Assembly: GCF_022539665.2 (NCBI RefSeq)
Contig: NW_026712510.1
Coordinates: 1 to 64,000 of the forward strand
Length of the DNA: 64,000 nucleotides
Reading direction: 5' to 3'
Origin: Daphnia carinata
Taxonomy: Eukaryota > Arthropoda > Branchiopoda > Diplostraca > Daphniidae
The position numbers were made by a program, and so were the translations under genes. Numbering within the stretch: position 1 is the stretch's first letter; every line of letters begins with the position of its first letter. Positions 24,401-33,649 of this stretch are shown here, in pieces. The notes below the pieces were generated by a model. That model worked only from the letters and a program-made list of their open reading frames with translations, was not told the DNA's origin and made no database searches.

Positions 24401-27182
24401 TAAGACAACTTCAAGTTATCATCCACAAGCAAATGGACAAGTGGAACGCATGAATCACACTTTAGCCACGATGATGTCGATGTACGTCTCAAACGACCAA
24501 AAGAACTGGGATGAACTATTGCAGCACATTGGCTTCGCGTATAATACAGCACGACAAGAATCCACTGGATTTTCGCCATTTTTTCTACTATACGGTAGAG
24601 AACCAGTACTCCCAATAGACCTACTAACAGGAGCTCAGCCAAATCCACGACTCTCAACGGACTTGGCAACAAAGACATACGTTGAACAACTAATGAGTGA
24701 CTTATCAATCGCGAGAGACATTGTGCGGACACGATTACAGCACGCACAAGAGAAACAAAAAATGGGTTATGATGCTCATCACCGCATAGTAACATTTCAG
24801 GCAGGAGACATGGTACTGATATACAAGCCAATAAGGAAAAAAGGACGTTCCGATAAACTACTACATCGATGGATAGGCCCATACGAAGTTCTACGTCAAA
24901 CCACGCCAGTTAACTACGAAGTCCAGCCGAAGAGAAAAGGCGGCAAAACCGAAATCGTTCATGTCGTCAGTATGAAGTTATTTCATCAAACCAGCACACT
25001 TCAGGAAGGATTGGCACAAAGATCATCAGCGGATAACGGACGGGTGAAACATCAGAAAAACAGGAGTGAATCGACGAGCGCCGAGGACGAAACAACCGAA
25101 ATTATAGAGAATGAAGAGGAAGAACAGACAGCTAGGCAGAAAAACTCAAATATTCAAGTAAGCCACTCGATGGAACAAACTTCGGAAAGAGAAGGAAACA
25201 CCCAAGAAATGGGCCTTACACGGCCACTACGGAATCGGCGCAAACCCGATTTTTTCAGGGCAGGGATAATTCACCTACTGTTTCTATTGTTAATCGGGTG
25301 CACTTTCAGTACCTCAGCAATGATGGTCAGGGACACAGTAATTTTCAAAGAACAACCAGGAATTACAATCAGTGAATCATCATGGACGGTGGCCACGGAT
25401 GTGATCCTACAAGATGCAGAGAAGGCCGTCACGATAGTAGAAAAACACCTGGAGGAATTGGCCTTACTGGCAGCAAAACATAGAAAGGATGGAGCAAAAT
25501 TTGAAAAAGAAGACGGACACGCGGCATGGAGGGACACCACAAGTTTTATGACAGCAAATAAAATCGAGAATAAAGTGCTACTGCTGAGCAGAACATTAAA
25601 CTTATCCAAGACAAGATTGACAACATGTGCGATGACTCTGACAGGAGCGGCTAGAACGAAAAGAGGAGTGATAGATTTGGGTGGCACGGCACTTAAGTGG
25701 TTGTTTGGTGTCTCCACTCAGGCGGATTTGGTAGAACTAAATAAGAAAATTGATGCAATGGGAAACCAAAAACAAGAAATAGTCCATGTACTGGAGCAAC
25801 ATGCATCGATTATAAATGAGAGCCTACAACTATCACGATCAAGTGTAGCATTGTTGCAGGAACTACAACAGCAGTCCACGATACTTCAGAAGAGGGCAGA
25901 TGATATTTTGGATCACATTCAGGCGTATGAACTAGCACACATACAACAAGAGCAGTACTTCGCAGAGCTGGACTCGACGTTCGAATCATTGGAACAAGTG
26001 ATCGGATGGCTTCAACAACAAATCGGGGACTGGGAAATAGGATTAACAACGCTGGCTAACGGGCATTTACCACCACAAATCTTCTCGCCTACAGAACTAG
26101 AGAGAGCGATAAAAGAGATAAATAAACATTTACCATTGGGCTGGACGATACCAGCAGAGGAATTATGGGTTATCTATCGGGAAGCACGGGTGTCGGTCGC
26201 AGCTACCCATAATAAGTTCCGCCTCTTTATCGAAATCCCCATTTATGACCACGCACAACACTTTAATTTGTTCAAGCTAGTTAAGTTAACAAAACCAACC
26301 AAAAACGGCACACACGGGGTACAAATAACCAACTTGCCAGATTTTCTGGCAATAACAGCCGACTTAGATACGTTTGTCGAGTTATCAAAAGACGAAATGA
26401 GTAACTGTCGACGACTAGATAAACAACTATGCAAATTCCATACGGGGTTTTCAAAAAGGGGCAAAAGGAAATCGTGTGCGGTTGCGCTGTTCAACAACGA
26501 GGAAGCTCAAGTCAAAGCGTATTGTCAGAAACAATTCATACAGTGGAATGGCCCGGAAGTAGTCTACCTAGGACAAAACCAATGGGCATTCTCAGCGACA
26601 GGCCCACATAACGTGGTTTTTTCATGCCCTCCGGACAGTAAGCAAGTACCGTCACAACGCCTACAATTACCGGCAGTAGGATACTTTGAAGTCCCACAAG
26701 GATGCACAGCTCGCACAGAGGATTGGATATTTCCAGCAAGTCTGGAAGGCACCACAACAGCCGCAGCCATATCAATTCATATGCCAGACCTACCGGAGTT
26801 ACGTCCAAACATCACCAACCCAAAAATGGCAACGGTCGTACAGTTCCCGTCATCAAATGCGTCACACCTCGACAAGTTCAGCAGCATGTTGCGACAACAA
26901 GAAAAACTAGAAGCAGCAGCAACGCTAACACATAATCAGATTTTGAACCTGCTGGACGCGTTGCCAACGTCAAACTATGGGAATTACCCATACGAATGGA
27001 TATTAGCGTTTGTCATTCTACTACTCAGTGTTTTCGGCCTGACAGGATTCACACTACGGCTTGCACAACGCTTAGATACCCACATCAACGATGGCATGCA
27101 GGGATATGAAACAACGGATCACGCACTACGAGGATCGGCCACCGAGGAACAACTGATTCGGACACAAGACACGGACTTTTGA
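21432..27182 (+). CDS. Pol-Env continuous reading frame of element G1
   Basis: About 1,916 codons in the gag frame from just after the gag stop to TGA at 27180-27182; no ATG lies before the protease. Numbering codons from 21453: aspartic protease with DTGA near 32; reverse transcriptase about 280-550 with the YLDD box near 465; RNase H from about 620 (TDACGYGIGAVLS); integrase zinc-binding H-H-C-C region about 832-880; integrase core with Asp 902 and Glu 998; GPY/F-type C-terminus (RWIGPYEV) near 1140; Env from about 1269. The residue where the second catalytic Asp of the D-D-35-E triad belongs (962, GGT at 24336-24338) is Gly, with normal spacing to the Glu. Pol copies and integrates the element. 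That substitution is expected to abolish strand transfer, so this copy probably could not integrate without help. Confidence 0.93.
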   Translation, partial: SEIIKQKLGKNVPILLSDISRLIKKTVKCGDITATAVVDTGAAVSVISPKLLRRTHYVMEDWGGPDIVLANGSKVTPLGAARVTITHNNTTAQGRAVIMEMDGIDLLLGNDFLKQFGKLRIDYTGDTTQVILGELPFKDDHDQEESLQAGSKISNTTSYMIPAFSVITVSTNRDENSSSTGLFSPSTELWVSKKLATGHAILAADSKCIPVANLSAVPVWLKEGSTLGTVQPYTNKIIKCEWEELPQQEDGENKDKLTLEEKNLVDNLEQQINSELTNENRKSLLALLEGHLSCFAKNDKDMGFCTTAEHQINIKEGALPIYQRPNASAWKARKIIQGLSEDMIKAGIIERSESPWGAPVVLIKKKDGSWRFCVDYRGLNEVTVRDVYPLPRINDILSKLEGAEYFSIMDLQSGYHQLPLRKEDREKTAFITADGLYQFKVLPFGLTNGPSAFQRAMDVILGGLRWNSCLVYLDDVVVYAPDFQTHVHRLHLVLSCLAKAGLKLKGNKCQFAMTTLKVLGHVVSKQGISPDPEKIAAVADFAECNEGKTLAEKIRRVQSFVGLCSYYRRHIKNFAKLAQPLTRLTKKGTSFIWEEAQRTSFINLKQMLTAAPILAHPDYEAPMIIMTDACGYGIGAVLSQSKDGKEYPLAYASRLMSKSEVNYSITEKECLALIWGLKKFRSFVWGCKVIIVTDHEALCWLRTKKDLAGRLARWSLCLLEYDVEIRYRNGKLHSNADCLSRYPIPITETETEDRCIAIGILQYNQADFMSTDILLDLAQKQRGVSKWGKLIEKLELQRSAGRCFSLDEGKLYKKKTKWGKQWLRLCVPPDYRHMVLTACHNDPYSGHMGIQKTLQKITHRFFWEDMAKDVMEYVKTCPQCQTRKSPKLLPGGMLQCIKVARPFQKVGVDLLGPFTLSDSGNKMIIVAVDYLTKWVELKALPSGKAEDVTKFLVEYIALRHGMPEAIITGRGKCFLAEVTQTMFQKLGVRHKTTSSYHPQANGQVERMNHTLATMMSMYVSNDQKNWDELLQHIGFAYNTARQESTGFSPFFLLYGREPVLPIDLLTGAQPNPRLSTDLATKTYVEQLMSDLSIARDIVRTRLQHAQEKQKMGYDAHHRIVTFQAGDMVLIYKPIRKKGRSDKLLHRWIGPYEVLRQTTPVNYEVQPKRKGGKTEIVHVVSMKLFHQTSTLQEGLAQRSSADNGRVKHQKNRSESTSAEDETTEIIENEEEEQTARQKNSNIQVSHSMEQTSEREGNTQEMGLTRPLRNRRKPDFFRAGIIHLLFLLLIGCTFSTSAMMVRDTVIFKEQPGITISESSWTVATDVILQDAEKAVTIVEKHLEELALLAAKHRKDGAKFEKEDGHAAWRDTTSFMTANKIENKVLLLSRTLNLSKTRLTTCAMTLTGAARTKRGVIDLGGTALKWLFGVSTQADLVELNKKIDAMGNQKQEIVHVLEQHASIINESLQLSRSSVALLQELQQQSTILQKRADDILDHIQAYELAHIQQEQYFAELDSTFESLEQVIGWLQQQIGDWEIGLTTLANGHLPPQIFSPTELERAIKEINKHLPLGWTIPAEELWVIYREARVSVAATHNKFRLFIEIPIYDHAQHFNLFKLVKLTKPTKNGTHGVQITNLPDFLAITADLDTFVELSKDEMSNCRRLDKQLCKFHTGFSKRGKRKSCAVALFNNEEAQVKAYCQKQFIQWNGPEVVYLGQNQWAFSATGPHNVVFSCPPDSKQVPSQRLQLPAVGYFEVPQGCTARTEDWIFPASLEGTTTAAAISIHMPDLPELRPNITNPKMATVVQFPSSNASHLDKFSSMLRQQEKLEAAATLTHNQILNLLDALPTSNYGNYPYEWILAFVILLLSVFGLTGFTLRLAQRLDTHINDGMQGYETTDHALRGSATEEQLIRTQDTDF
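25250..25258 (+). promoter_or_regulatory. Predicted splice acceptor for env mRNA, G1
   Basis: TTTTTTCAG ends directly before the Env hydrophobic leader, with a pyrimidine run then CAG. Errantivirus env is made from a spliced mRNA, so this is the likely 3' splice site. The matching donor was not identified with confidence. Confidence 0.5.
25259..27182 (+). CDS. Env (F-type fusion glycoprotein) portion of element G1
   Basis: This is the 3' third of the Pol-Env frame, about 640 residues. It begins with a hydrophobic leader (IIHLLFLLLIGCTF). Around codon 1400 it has a furin-like RTKR site followed by a Gly-rich hydrophobic stretch, the order expected for a cleaved fusion peptide. A long heptad-like region, several Cys in the distal ectodomain and one transmembrane segment (WILAFVILLLSVFG, about 1849-1870) with a 40-residue tail follow. 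The layout matches the baculovirus F/errantivirus Env family, which mediates membrane fusion. What is unusual is that no stop separates it from integrase: cleavage or splicing must release it. Family assignment rests on architecture, not on a search. Confidence 0.8.
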
Positions 27183-27294
27183 ACACGGAAAACGGATGTT
27201 ACCAATGTTGTTTTATTATTATTTTACTACTACTATTATCTTTTGCTATCACTCTAATCGTTGCATACTATGGCAATCGGGGGCGATCGCCTTC

Positions 27295-27307
27295 AAACGG
27301 GGGGACC
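27295..27307 (+). promoter_or_regulatory. Polypurine tract of element G1
   Basis: AAACGGGGGGACC directly before the 3' LTR. It is a purine-rich primer for plus-strand synthesis. Purity is broken only by C residues. Confidence 0.6.
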
Positions 27308-27717
27308 TGTCACGTGGATTCGGAGGACATCCACGTGTTAACGAGGGACACGTGGAGTCCGAGGACATCCACGTGCTGGGAACGTCTCGTACATCAGCCC
27401 CAACCCTTTTTCTCCGCTTTCACTTCCGTAAGGTCAAGTAGAATTATCTGCTTGACCATCTTATTGGAAGAGCTTACCCCTTCTATGCGCTTTCTATTCG
27501 AACGGTCACGTAGAGGTTATCTACGTGACCATCTCCTTTACTTCCCGCGTCACCCTAGCGGGTAACGACCCTTTTGCTTTAAATAGGAGGGCCTACGAGT
27601 GAGACGGGGCTCTCAGTAGACAGTTGGATGCGGAGTGTTAAGTGTGGCAGAATTAATACACCGGTTCAAAAGCGCTGTGAGTCCGTCTTTTAGTGAAGTG
27701 CGGCAGTAGCCGTCACA
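27308..27717 (+). repeat. 3' LTR of element G1 (410 bp)
   Basis: Same length as the 5' LTR and no mismatch seen by eye, including the U3 hairpin ladder and the TTTAAATAG promoter. It is followed by the ATAT target duplication. Confidence 0.95.
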
Positions 27718-27998
27718 ATATAAACAAAAAAAGCATGCGTTTTTTTTTGTTTGTTTGTTTTGACGGCAAAATTCCAGACGGTTTGCCGATTTCCGATGTT
27801 TTTGTAATTTTGCTTCGAGCAAAATAAAGAAAACTGAAAATTTGAGAAGTCTGGAGAAAGGCACACATTGTCTGAATCGTAGCCTTTTCCCAACCTCACT
27901 TTTTTTTCCAAATTTTCCGTTGTCGTATTTCTACCCGCAGCAAATATTAGGACTTATTGGCTTAAGGCGATTTTAGAATGCAGACAATATTATTTTAT

Positions 27999-28212
27999 GT
28001 TTTTTTAATTAATCTAAATTATTCAACAGAAAATTGTTAAGAAGACTATTATTTAAGTTAAGCAAACTGGCGAACGAAATAAGTTTTAGTATTTCGTTCA
28101 CCAGCCATTATCATCAATTCATAATTGAAGCCTTTTTGTAATCGATAGATTTGAACTTAAATTGGATGGAAAACTCCTGTTTAATTCTAATTTAGATTCA
28201 TCGAACAAAACC
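27999..28212. other. Unique centre of the TA-flanked transposon
   Basis: About 210 bp of AT-rich sequence between the two arms of the inverted repeat. It includes a short palindromic pair (GGCGAACGAAATA / TATTTCGTTCACC around 28070-28105). No open frame or RNA gene was seen. Confidence 0.6.
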
Positions 28213-28584
28213 TAAAATAATATTGTCTGCATTCTAAAATCGCCTTTAGCCAATAAGTTTTCCTAATATTTCCTGCGGGCAAAAATACGACAACTGAAAA
28301 TTTGGAAAAAAAGTGAGGTTGGGAAAAGGTTACGATTCAAACAATGTGTGCCTTTCTCCAGACTTCTCAAATTTTCAGTTTTCTTTATTTTGCTCGAAGC
28401 AAAATTACAAAAAACATCGGAAATCGGCAAACCGTCTGGAATTTTGCCGTCAAAACAAACAAACAAAAAAAAACGCATGCTTTTTTTGTTTATATGTTGC
28501 AAAAATTAAATGCCATCTAGCGCTAGTAATATATTATTTTATTTTTGGCGACCGGGGGGTGCCTTTTTTTTCTGGAGGATACTG
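28213..28584 (-). repeat. Right inverted repeat of the TA-flanked transposon
   Basis: About 372 bp, the reverse complement of 19176-19268 joined to about 27722-27998. The arms differ at scattered sites (for example GTCACC versus GTCGCC near the ends), so this element is older than the retroelement nested in it. Confidence 0.85.
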
Positions 28585-28586
28585 TA

Positions 28587-31500
28587 TATTTCATGCTGTT
28601 TGAATGTAGATATTGAAACTGATTCTATAACACTATATTCACATTGAATAAACGTATATTTCATGTTGTTTGAATGTAGATATTGAAACTCACTGTATTA
28701 CACTATATTCACATTGAATACACGTATATTTGATGCTGTTTGAATGTAGATATTGAAACTGATTCTATAACACTATATTCACATTGAATACACGTATATT
28801 TGATGCTGTTTGAATGTAGATATTGAAACTCACTGTATTACACTATTTTCACATTGAATACACGTATATTTGATGCTGTTTGAATGTAGATATTCAAACT
28901 GATTCTATAACACTATATTCACATTGAATACATGTGTATTTGATGCTGTTTGAATGTAGATCATGAAACTGATTCTATAACACTATATTCACATCGAATA
29001 CCCGTATATTTCATGCTGTTTGAATGTAGATATTGAAACTCACTGTATTACACTATATTCACATAGAATACACGTATATTTGATGCTGTTTGAATGTAGA
29101 TATTGAAACTGATTCTATAACACTATATTCACATTGAATACACGTATATTTCATGCTGTTTGAATGTAGATATTGAAAATGATTCTATAACACTATATTC
29201 ACATTGAATACACGTATATTTCATGCTGTTTGAATGTAGATATTGAAACTGATTCTATAATACTATATTCACATTGAATACACGTATATTTCATGCTGTT
29301 TGAATGTAGATATTGAAACTGATTCTATAACACTATATTCACATTGAATACACGTATATTTCATGCTGTTTGAATGTAGATATTGAAACTCACTGTATTA
29401 CACTATATTCACATTGAATACACGTATATTTGATGCTGTTTGAATGTAGATACTGAAACTGATTCTATAACACTATATTCACATTGAATAAACGTATATT
29501 TGATGCTGTTTGAATGTAGATATTGAAACTCACTGTATTACACTATATTAACATTGAATACACGTATATTTGATGCTGTTTGAATGTAGATATTGAAACT
29601 GATTCTATAACACTATATTCACATTGAATACACGTATATTTGATGCTGTTTGAATGTAGATATTGAAACTGATTCTATAACACTATATTCACATTGAATA
29701 CACGTATATTTCATGCTGTATGAATGTAGATATTGAAACTGATTCTATAACACTATATTCACATTGAATACACGTATATTTGATGCTGTTTGAATGTAGA
29801 TATTGAAACTCACTGTATTACACTATATTCACATTGAATACACCTAAATTTATGCTCTTTGAATGTAGATATTGAAACTGATTCTATAACACTATATTCA
29901 CATTGAATACACGTATATTTGATGCTGTTTGAATGTAGATATTGAAACTGATTCTATAACACTATATTCACATTGAATACACGTATATTTCATGCTGTTT
30001 GAATGTAGATATTGAAACTGATTCTATAACACTATATTCACATTGAATACACGTATATTTGATGCTGTTTGAATGTAGATATTGAAAATGATTCTATAAC
30101 ACTATATTCACATTGAATACACGTATATTTCATGCTGTTTGAATGTAGATATTGAAACTGATTCTATAACACTATATTCACATTGAATACGCGTATATTT
30201 GATGCTTTTTGAATGTAGATATTTAAACTGATTCTATAACACTATATTCACATTGAATACACGTATATTTGATGCTGTTTGAATGTAGATATTGAAACTG
30301 ATTCTATAACCCTATATTCACATTGAATATACGTATATTTGATGCTGTTTGAATGTAGATATTGAAACTCACTGTATTACACTATATTCACATTGAATAC
30401 ACCTATATTTGATGCTGTTTGAATGTAGATATTGAAACTGATTCTATAACACTATATTCACATTGAATACACGTATATTTCATGCTGTATGAATGTAGAT
30501 ATTGAAACTGATTCTATAACACTATATTCACATTGAATACACGTATATTTGATGCTGTTTGAATGTACATATTGAAACTCACTGTATTACACTATATTCA
30601 CATTGAATACACCTAAATTTATGCTCTTTGAATGTAGATATTGAAACTGATTCTATAACACTATATTCACATTGAATACACGTATATTTGATGCTGTTTG
30701 AATGTAGATATTGAAACTGATTCTATAACACTATATTCACATTGAATACACGTATATTTCATGCTGTATGAATGTAGATATTGAAACTGATTCTATAACA
30801 CTATATTCACATTGAATACACGTATATTTGATGCTGTTTGAATGTAGATATTGAAACTCACTGTATTACACTATATTCACATTGAATACACCTAAATTTA
30901 TGCTCTTTGAATGTAGATATTGAAACTGATTCTATAACACTATATTCACATTGAATACACGTATATTTGATGCTGTTTGAATGTAGATATTGAAACTGAT
31001 TCTATAACACTATATTCACATTGAATACACGTATATTTCATGCTGTTTGAATGTAGATATTGAAACTGATTCTATAACACTATATTCACATTGAATACAC
31101 GTATATTTCATGCTGTTTGAATGTAGATATTGAAAATGATTCTATAACACTATATTCACATTGAATACACGTATATTTCATGCTGTTTGAATGTAGATAT
31201 TGAAACTGATTCTATAACACTATATTCACATTGAATACGCGTATATTTGATGCTGTTTAAATGTAGATATTGAAACTCACTGTATCACACTATATTCACA
31301 TTGAATACACCTATATTTGATGCTGTTTGAATGTAGATATTGAAACTGATTCTATAACCCTATATTCACATTGAATATACGTATATTTGATGCTGTTTGA
31401 ATGTAGATATTGAAACTCACTGTATTACACTATATTCACATTGAATACACCTATATTTGATGCTGTTTGAATGTAGATATTGAAACTGATTCTATAACAC

Positions 31501-33284
31501 TATATTCACATTGAATACACGTATATTTCATGCTGTATGAATGTAGATATTGAAACTGATTCTATAACACTATATTCACATTGAATACACGTATATTTGA
31601 TGCTGTTTGAATGTAGATATTGAAACTCACTGTATTACACTATATTCACATTGAATACACCTAAATTTATGCTCTTTGAATGTAGATATTGAAACTGATT
31701 CTATAACACTATATTCACATTGAATACACGTATATTTGATGCTGTTTGAATGTAGATATTGAAACTGATTATATAACACTATATTCACATTGAATACACG
31801 TATATTTCATGCTGTTTGAATGTAGATATTGAAACTGATTCTATAACACTATATTTACATTGAATACACGTATATTTGATGCTGTTTGAATGTAGATATT
31901 TAAACTGATTCTATAACACTATATTCACATTGAATACACGTATATTTGATGCTGTTTGAATGTAGATATTTAAACTCACTGTATTACACTATATTCACAT
32001 TGAATTCACGTATATTTGATGCTGTTTGAATGTAGATATTGAAACTGATTCTATAACACTATATTCACATTGAATACACGTATATTTCATGCTGTTTGAA
32101 TGTTGATATTGAAACTCACTGTATTACACTATATTCACATTGAATACACGTATATTTGATGCTGTTTGAATGTAGATATTGAAACTGATTCTATAACACT
32201 ATATTCACATTGAATACACGTATATTTGATGCTGTTTGAATGTAGATATTGAAAATGATTCTATAACACTATATTCACATTGAATACACGTATATTTGAT
32301 GCTGTTTGAATGTAGATATTGAAAATGATTCTATAACACTATATTCACATTGAATACACGTATATTTCATGCTGTTTGAATGTAGATATTGAAACTGATT
32401 CTATAACACTATATTCACATTGAATACACGTATATTTCATGCTGTTTGAATGTAGATATTGAAAATGATTCTATAACACTATATTCACATTGAATACACG
32501 TATTATTTGATGCTGTTTGAATGTAGATATTTAAACTCACTGTATTACACTATATTCACATTGAATTCACGTATATTTGATGCTGTTTGAATGTAAATAT
32601 TGAAACTGATTCTATAACACTATATTCACATTGAATACACGTATATTTCATGCTGTTTGAATGTAGATATTGAAACTCACTGTATTACACTATATTCACA
32701 TTGAATACACGTATATTTGATGCTGTTTGAATGTAGATATTGAAACTGATTCTATAACACTATATTCACATTGAATACACGTATATTTGATGCTGTTTGA
32801 ATGTAGATATTGAAAATGATTCTATAACACTATATTCACATTGAATACACGTATATTTGATGCTGTTTGAATGTAGATATTGAAAATGATTCTATAACAC
32901 TATATTCACATTGAATACACGTATATTTCATGCTGTTTGAATGTAGATATTGAAACTGATTCTATAACACTATATTCACATTGAATACACGTATATTTCA
33001 TGCTGTATGAATGTAGATATTGAAACTGATTCTATAACACTATATTCACATTGAATACACGTATATTTGATGCTGTTTGAATGTAGATATTGAAAATGAT
33101 TCTATAACACTATATTCACATTGAATACACGTATATTTCATGCTGTTTGAATGTAGATATTGAAACTGATTCTATAACACTATATTCACATTGAATACGC
33201 GTATATTTGATACTTTTTCAATGTAGATATTTAAACTGATTCTATAACACTATATTCACATTGAATACACGTATATTTGATGCT
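28587..33284. repeat. 70-bp satellite array, block C (higher-order repeats)
   Basis: About 67 monomers, rich in TTTCATG, CACTGTATTACAC and GAAAATGATTC variants. A marked shortened monomer, CACCTAAATTTATGCTC, occurs at 29841, 30610, 30889 and 31658, preceded each time by a CTGTATGAATG monomer. Spacing alternates 769, 279, 769 bp, a higher-order unit of about 1,048 bp (15 monomers). The same marker resumes at 46678, beyond the next element. No genes were seen. Confidence 0.97.
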
Positions 33285-33520
33285 CGCAGCGCCTCCATGA
33301 CACGGAGTTGGGTATGGCGCGTGGTATACAGCCATCGCGCCATGACCTTGTCACGCCCCCGCCGTCTAAGCGTGATGCTAATTATCACCGTGACGTGCGC
33401 TGCTGTAGCCCCTTACTGCTATATAAACCCGTGTTTCTTAATCATTCATCAGAGTTGCCTTTGCTCTCTCACTGTGTGCACTTGTACTGGGGTATAATAA
33501 ACGGTTATGAGAACCTTACA
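33285..33520 (+). repeat. 5' LTR of element G2, truncated (236 of 365 bp)
   Basis: Starts at CGCAGCGCCTCC, abutting satellite (TTTGATGCT), and ends CCTTACA. It matches the last 236 bp of the 3' LTR exactly by eye. The first 129 bp of U3 are missing. TATATAAA (about 33420-33427) and AATAAA (33496-33501) remain, so the core promoter is retained. Confidence 0.93.
33420..33501 (+). promoter_or_regulatory. Core promoter and polyadenylation signal in the G2 5' LTR
   Basis: CTATATAAACCC is followed by an initiator-like TCATCAGAG region, then a TATAATAAACGG polyadenylation hexamer within the LTR. The copy in the 3' LTR has TATATAAA at 46506-46513 and AATAAA at 46582-46587. Confidence 0.5.
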
Positions 33521-33522
33521 TT

Positions 33523-33540
33523 TGGAGGTCCCAACGAGAC
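33523..33540 (+). promoter_or_regulatory. Primer-binding site of element G2
   Basis: TGGAGGTCCCAACGAGAC starts two bases after the LTR end. It begins with TGG, complementary to a tRNA CCA end. The tRNA was not assigned. Confidence 0.6.
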
Positions 33541-33635
33541 ATTCAGATATATAAAAGGTTCACCGTAATAAACCCTAAAAGTACATGCGTACCACATGAA
33601 GTAAGAGCAAAATATACAAGTCCGAAGTTGACGTA

Positions 33636-33647
33636 GACGAGGTAAGC
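33636..33647 (+). promoter_or_regulatory. Predicted splice donor in the G2 leader
   Basis: GACGAG then GTAAGC, a near-consensus 5' splice site, lies just before the gag ATG at 33650. Used with the acceptor at 40068 it would remove gag and pol and give env mRNA, as in errantiviruses. Confidence 0.55.
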
Positions 33648-33649
33648 GA

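Larger units (their letters stand above)
19269..27717 (+). mobile_element. Complete Ty3/gypsy element with env (element G1)
   Basis: 8,449 bp flanked by ATAT on both sides (19265-19268 and 27718-27721). The pre-insertion sequence CAACATATAAAC is still visible in the other arm of the host transposon. Order is LTR, primer-binding site, gag, PR-RT-RNaseH-IN, env, polypurine tract, LTR. The two 410-bp LTRs show no difference by eye, so insertion was recent. Env and the 4-bp ATAT duplication resemble insect errantiviruses. Two features may limit activity: an in-frame stop between gag and pol, and a substituted catalytic residue in integrase. Confidence 0.93.
19176..28584. mobile_element. Nonautonomous TA-flanked DNA transposon with long inverted repeats
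   Basis: The ends read CAGTATCCTCCAG and its inverse, and a TA lies at both flanks (19174-19175 and 28585-28586). Satellite reads through in phase when the insert is removed (CACG-TA-TATTTCATG). The inverted repeats are about 370 bp. Without the nested retroelement the unit is about 956 bp and has no transposase. TA target choice and CAGT termini suggest mobilisation by a Tc1/mariner-type enzyme (inference). Confidence 0.8.

Noticed and set aside
24394-24882. 162-residue minus-strand open frame
   Set aside because: Shadow of the integrase coding strand; no domain or start context supports it.
27613-28603. Short open frames in the arms of the TA-flanked transposon
   Set aside because: The same peptide appears from both inverted arms and on opposite strands, so it reflects the repeat rather than a gene; no transposase motif is present.
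33261-33568. Short open frames across the 5' LTR of G2 and again near 46383-46630
   Set aside because: They run across LTR promoter sequence and into satellite or primer-binding site; chance frames.
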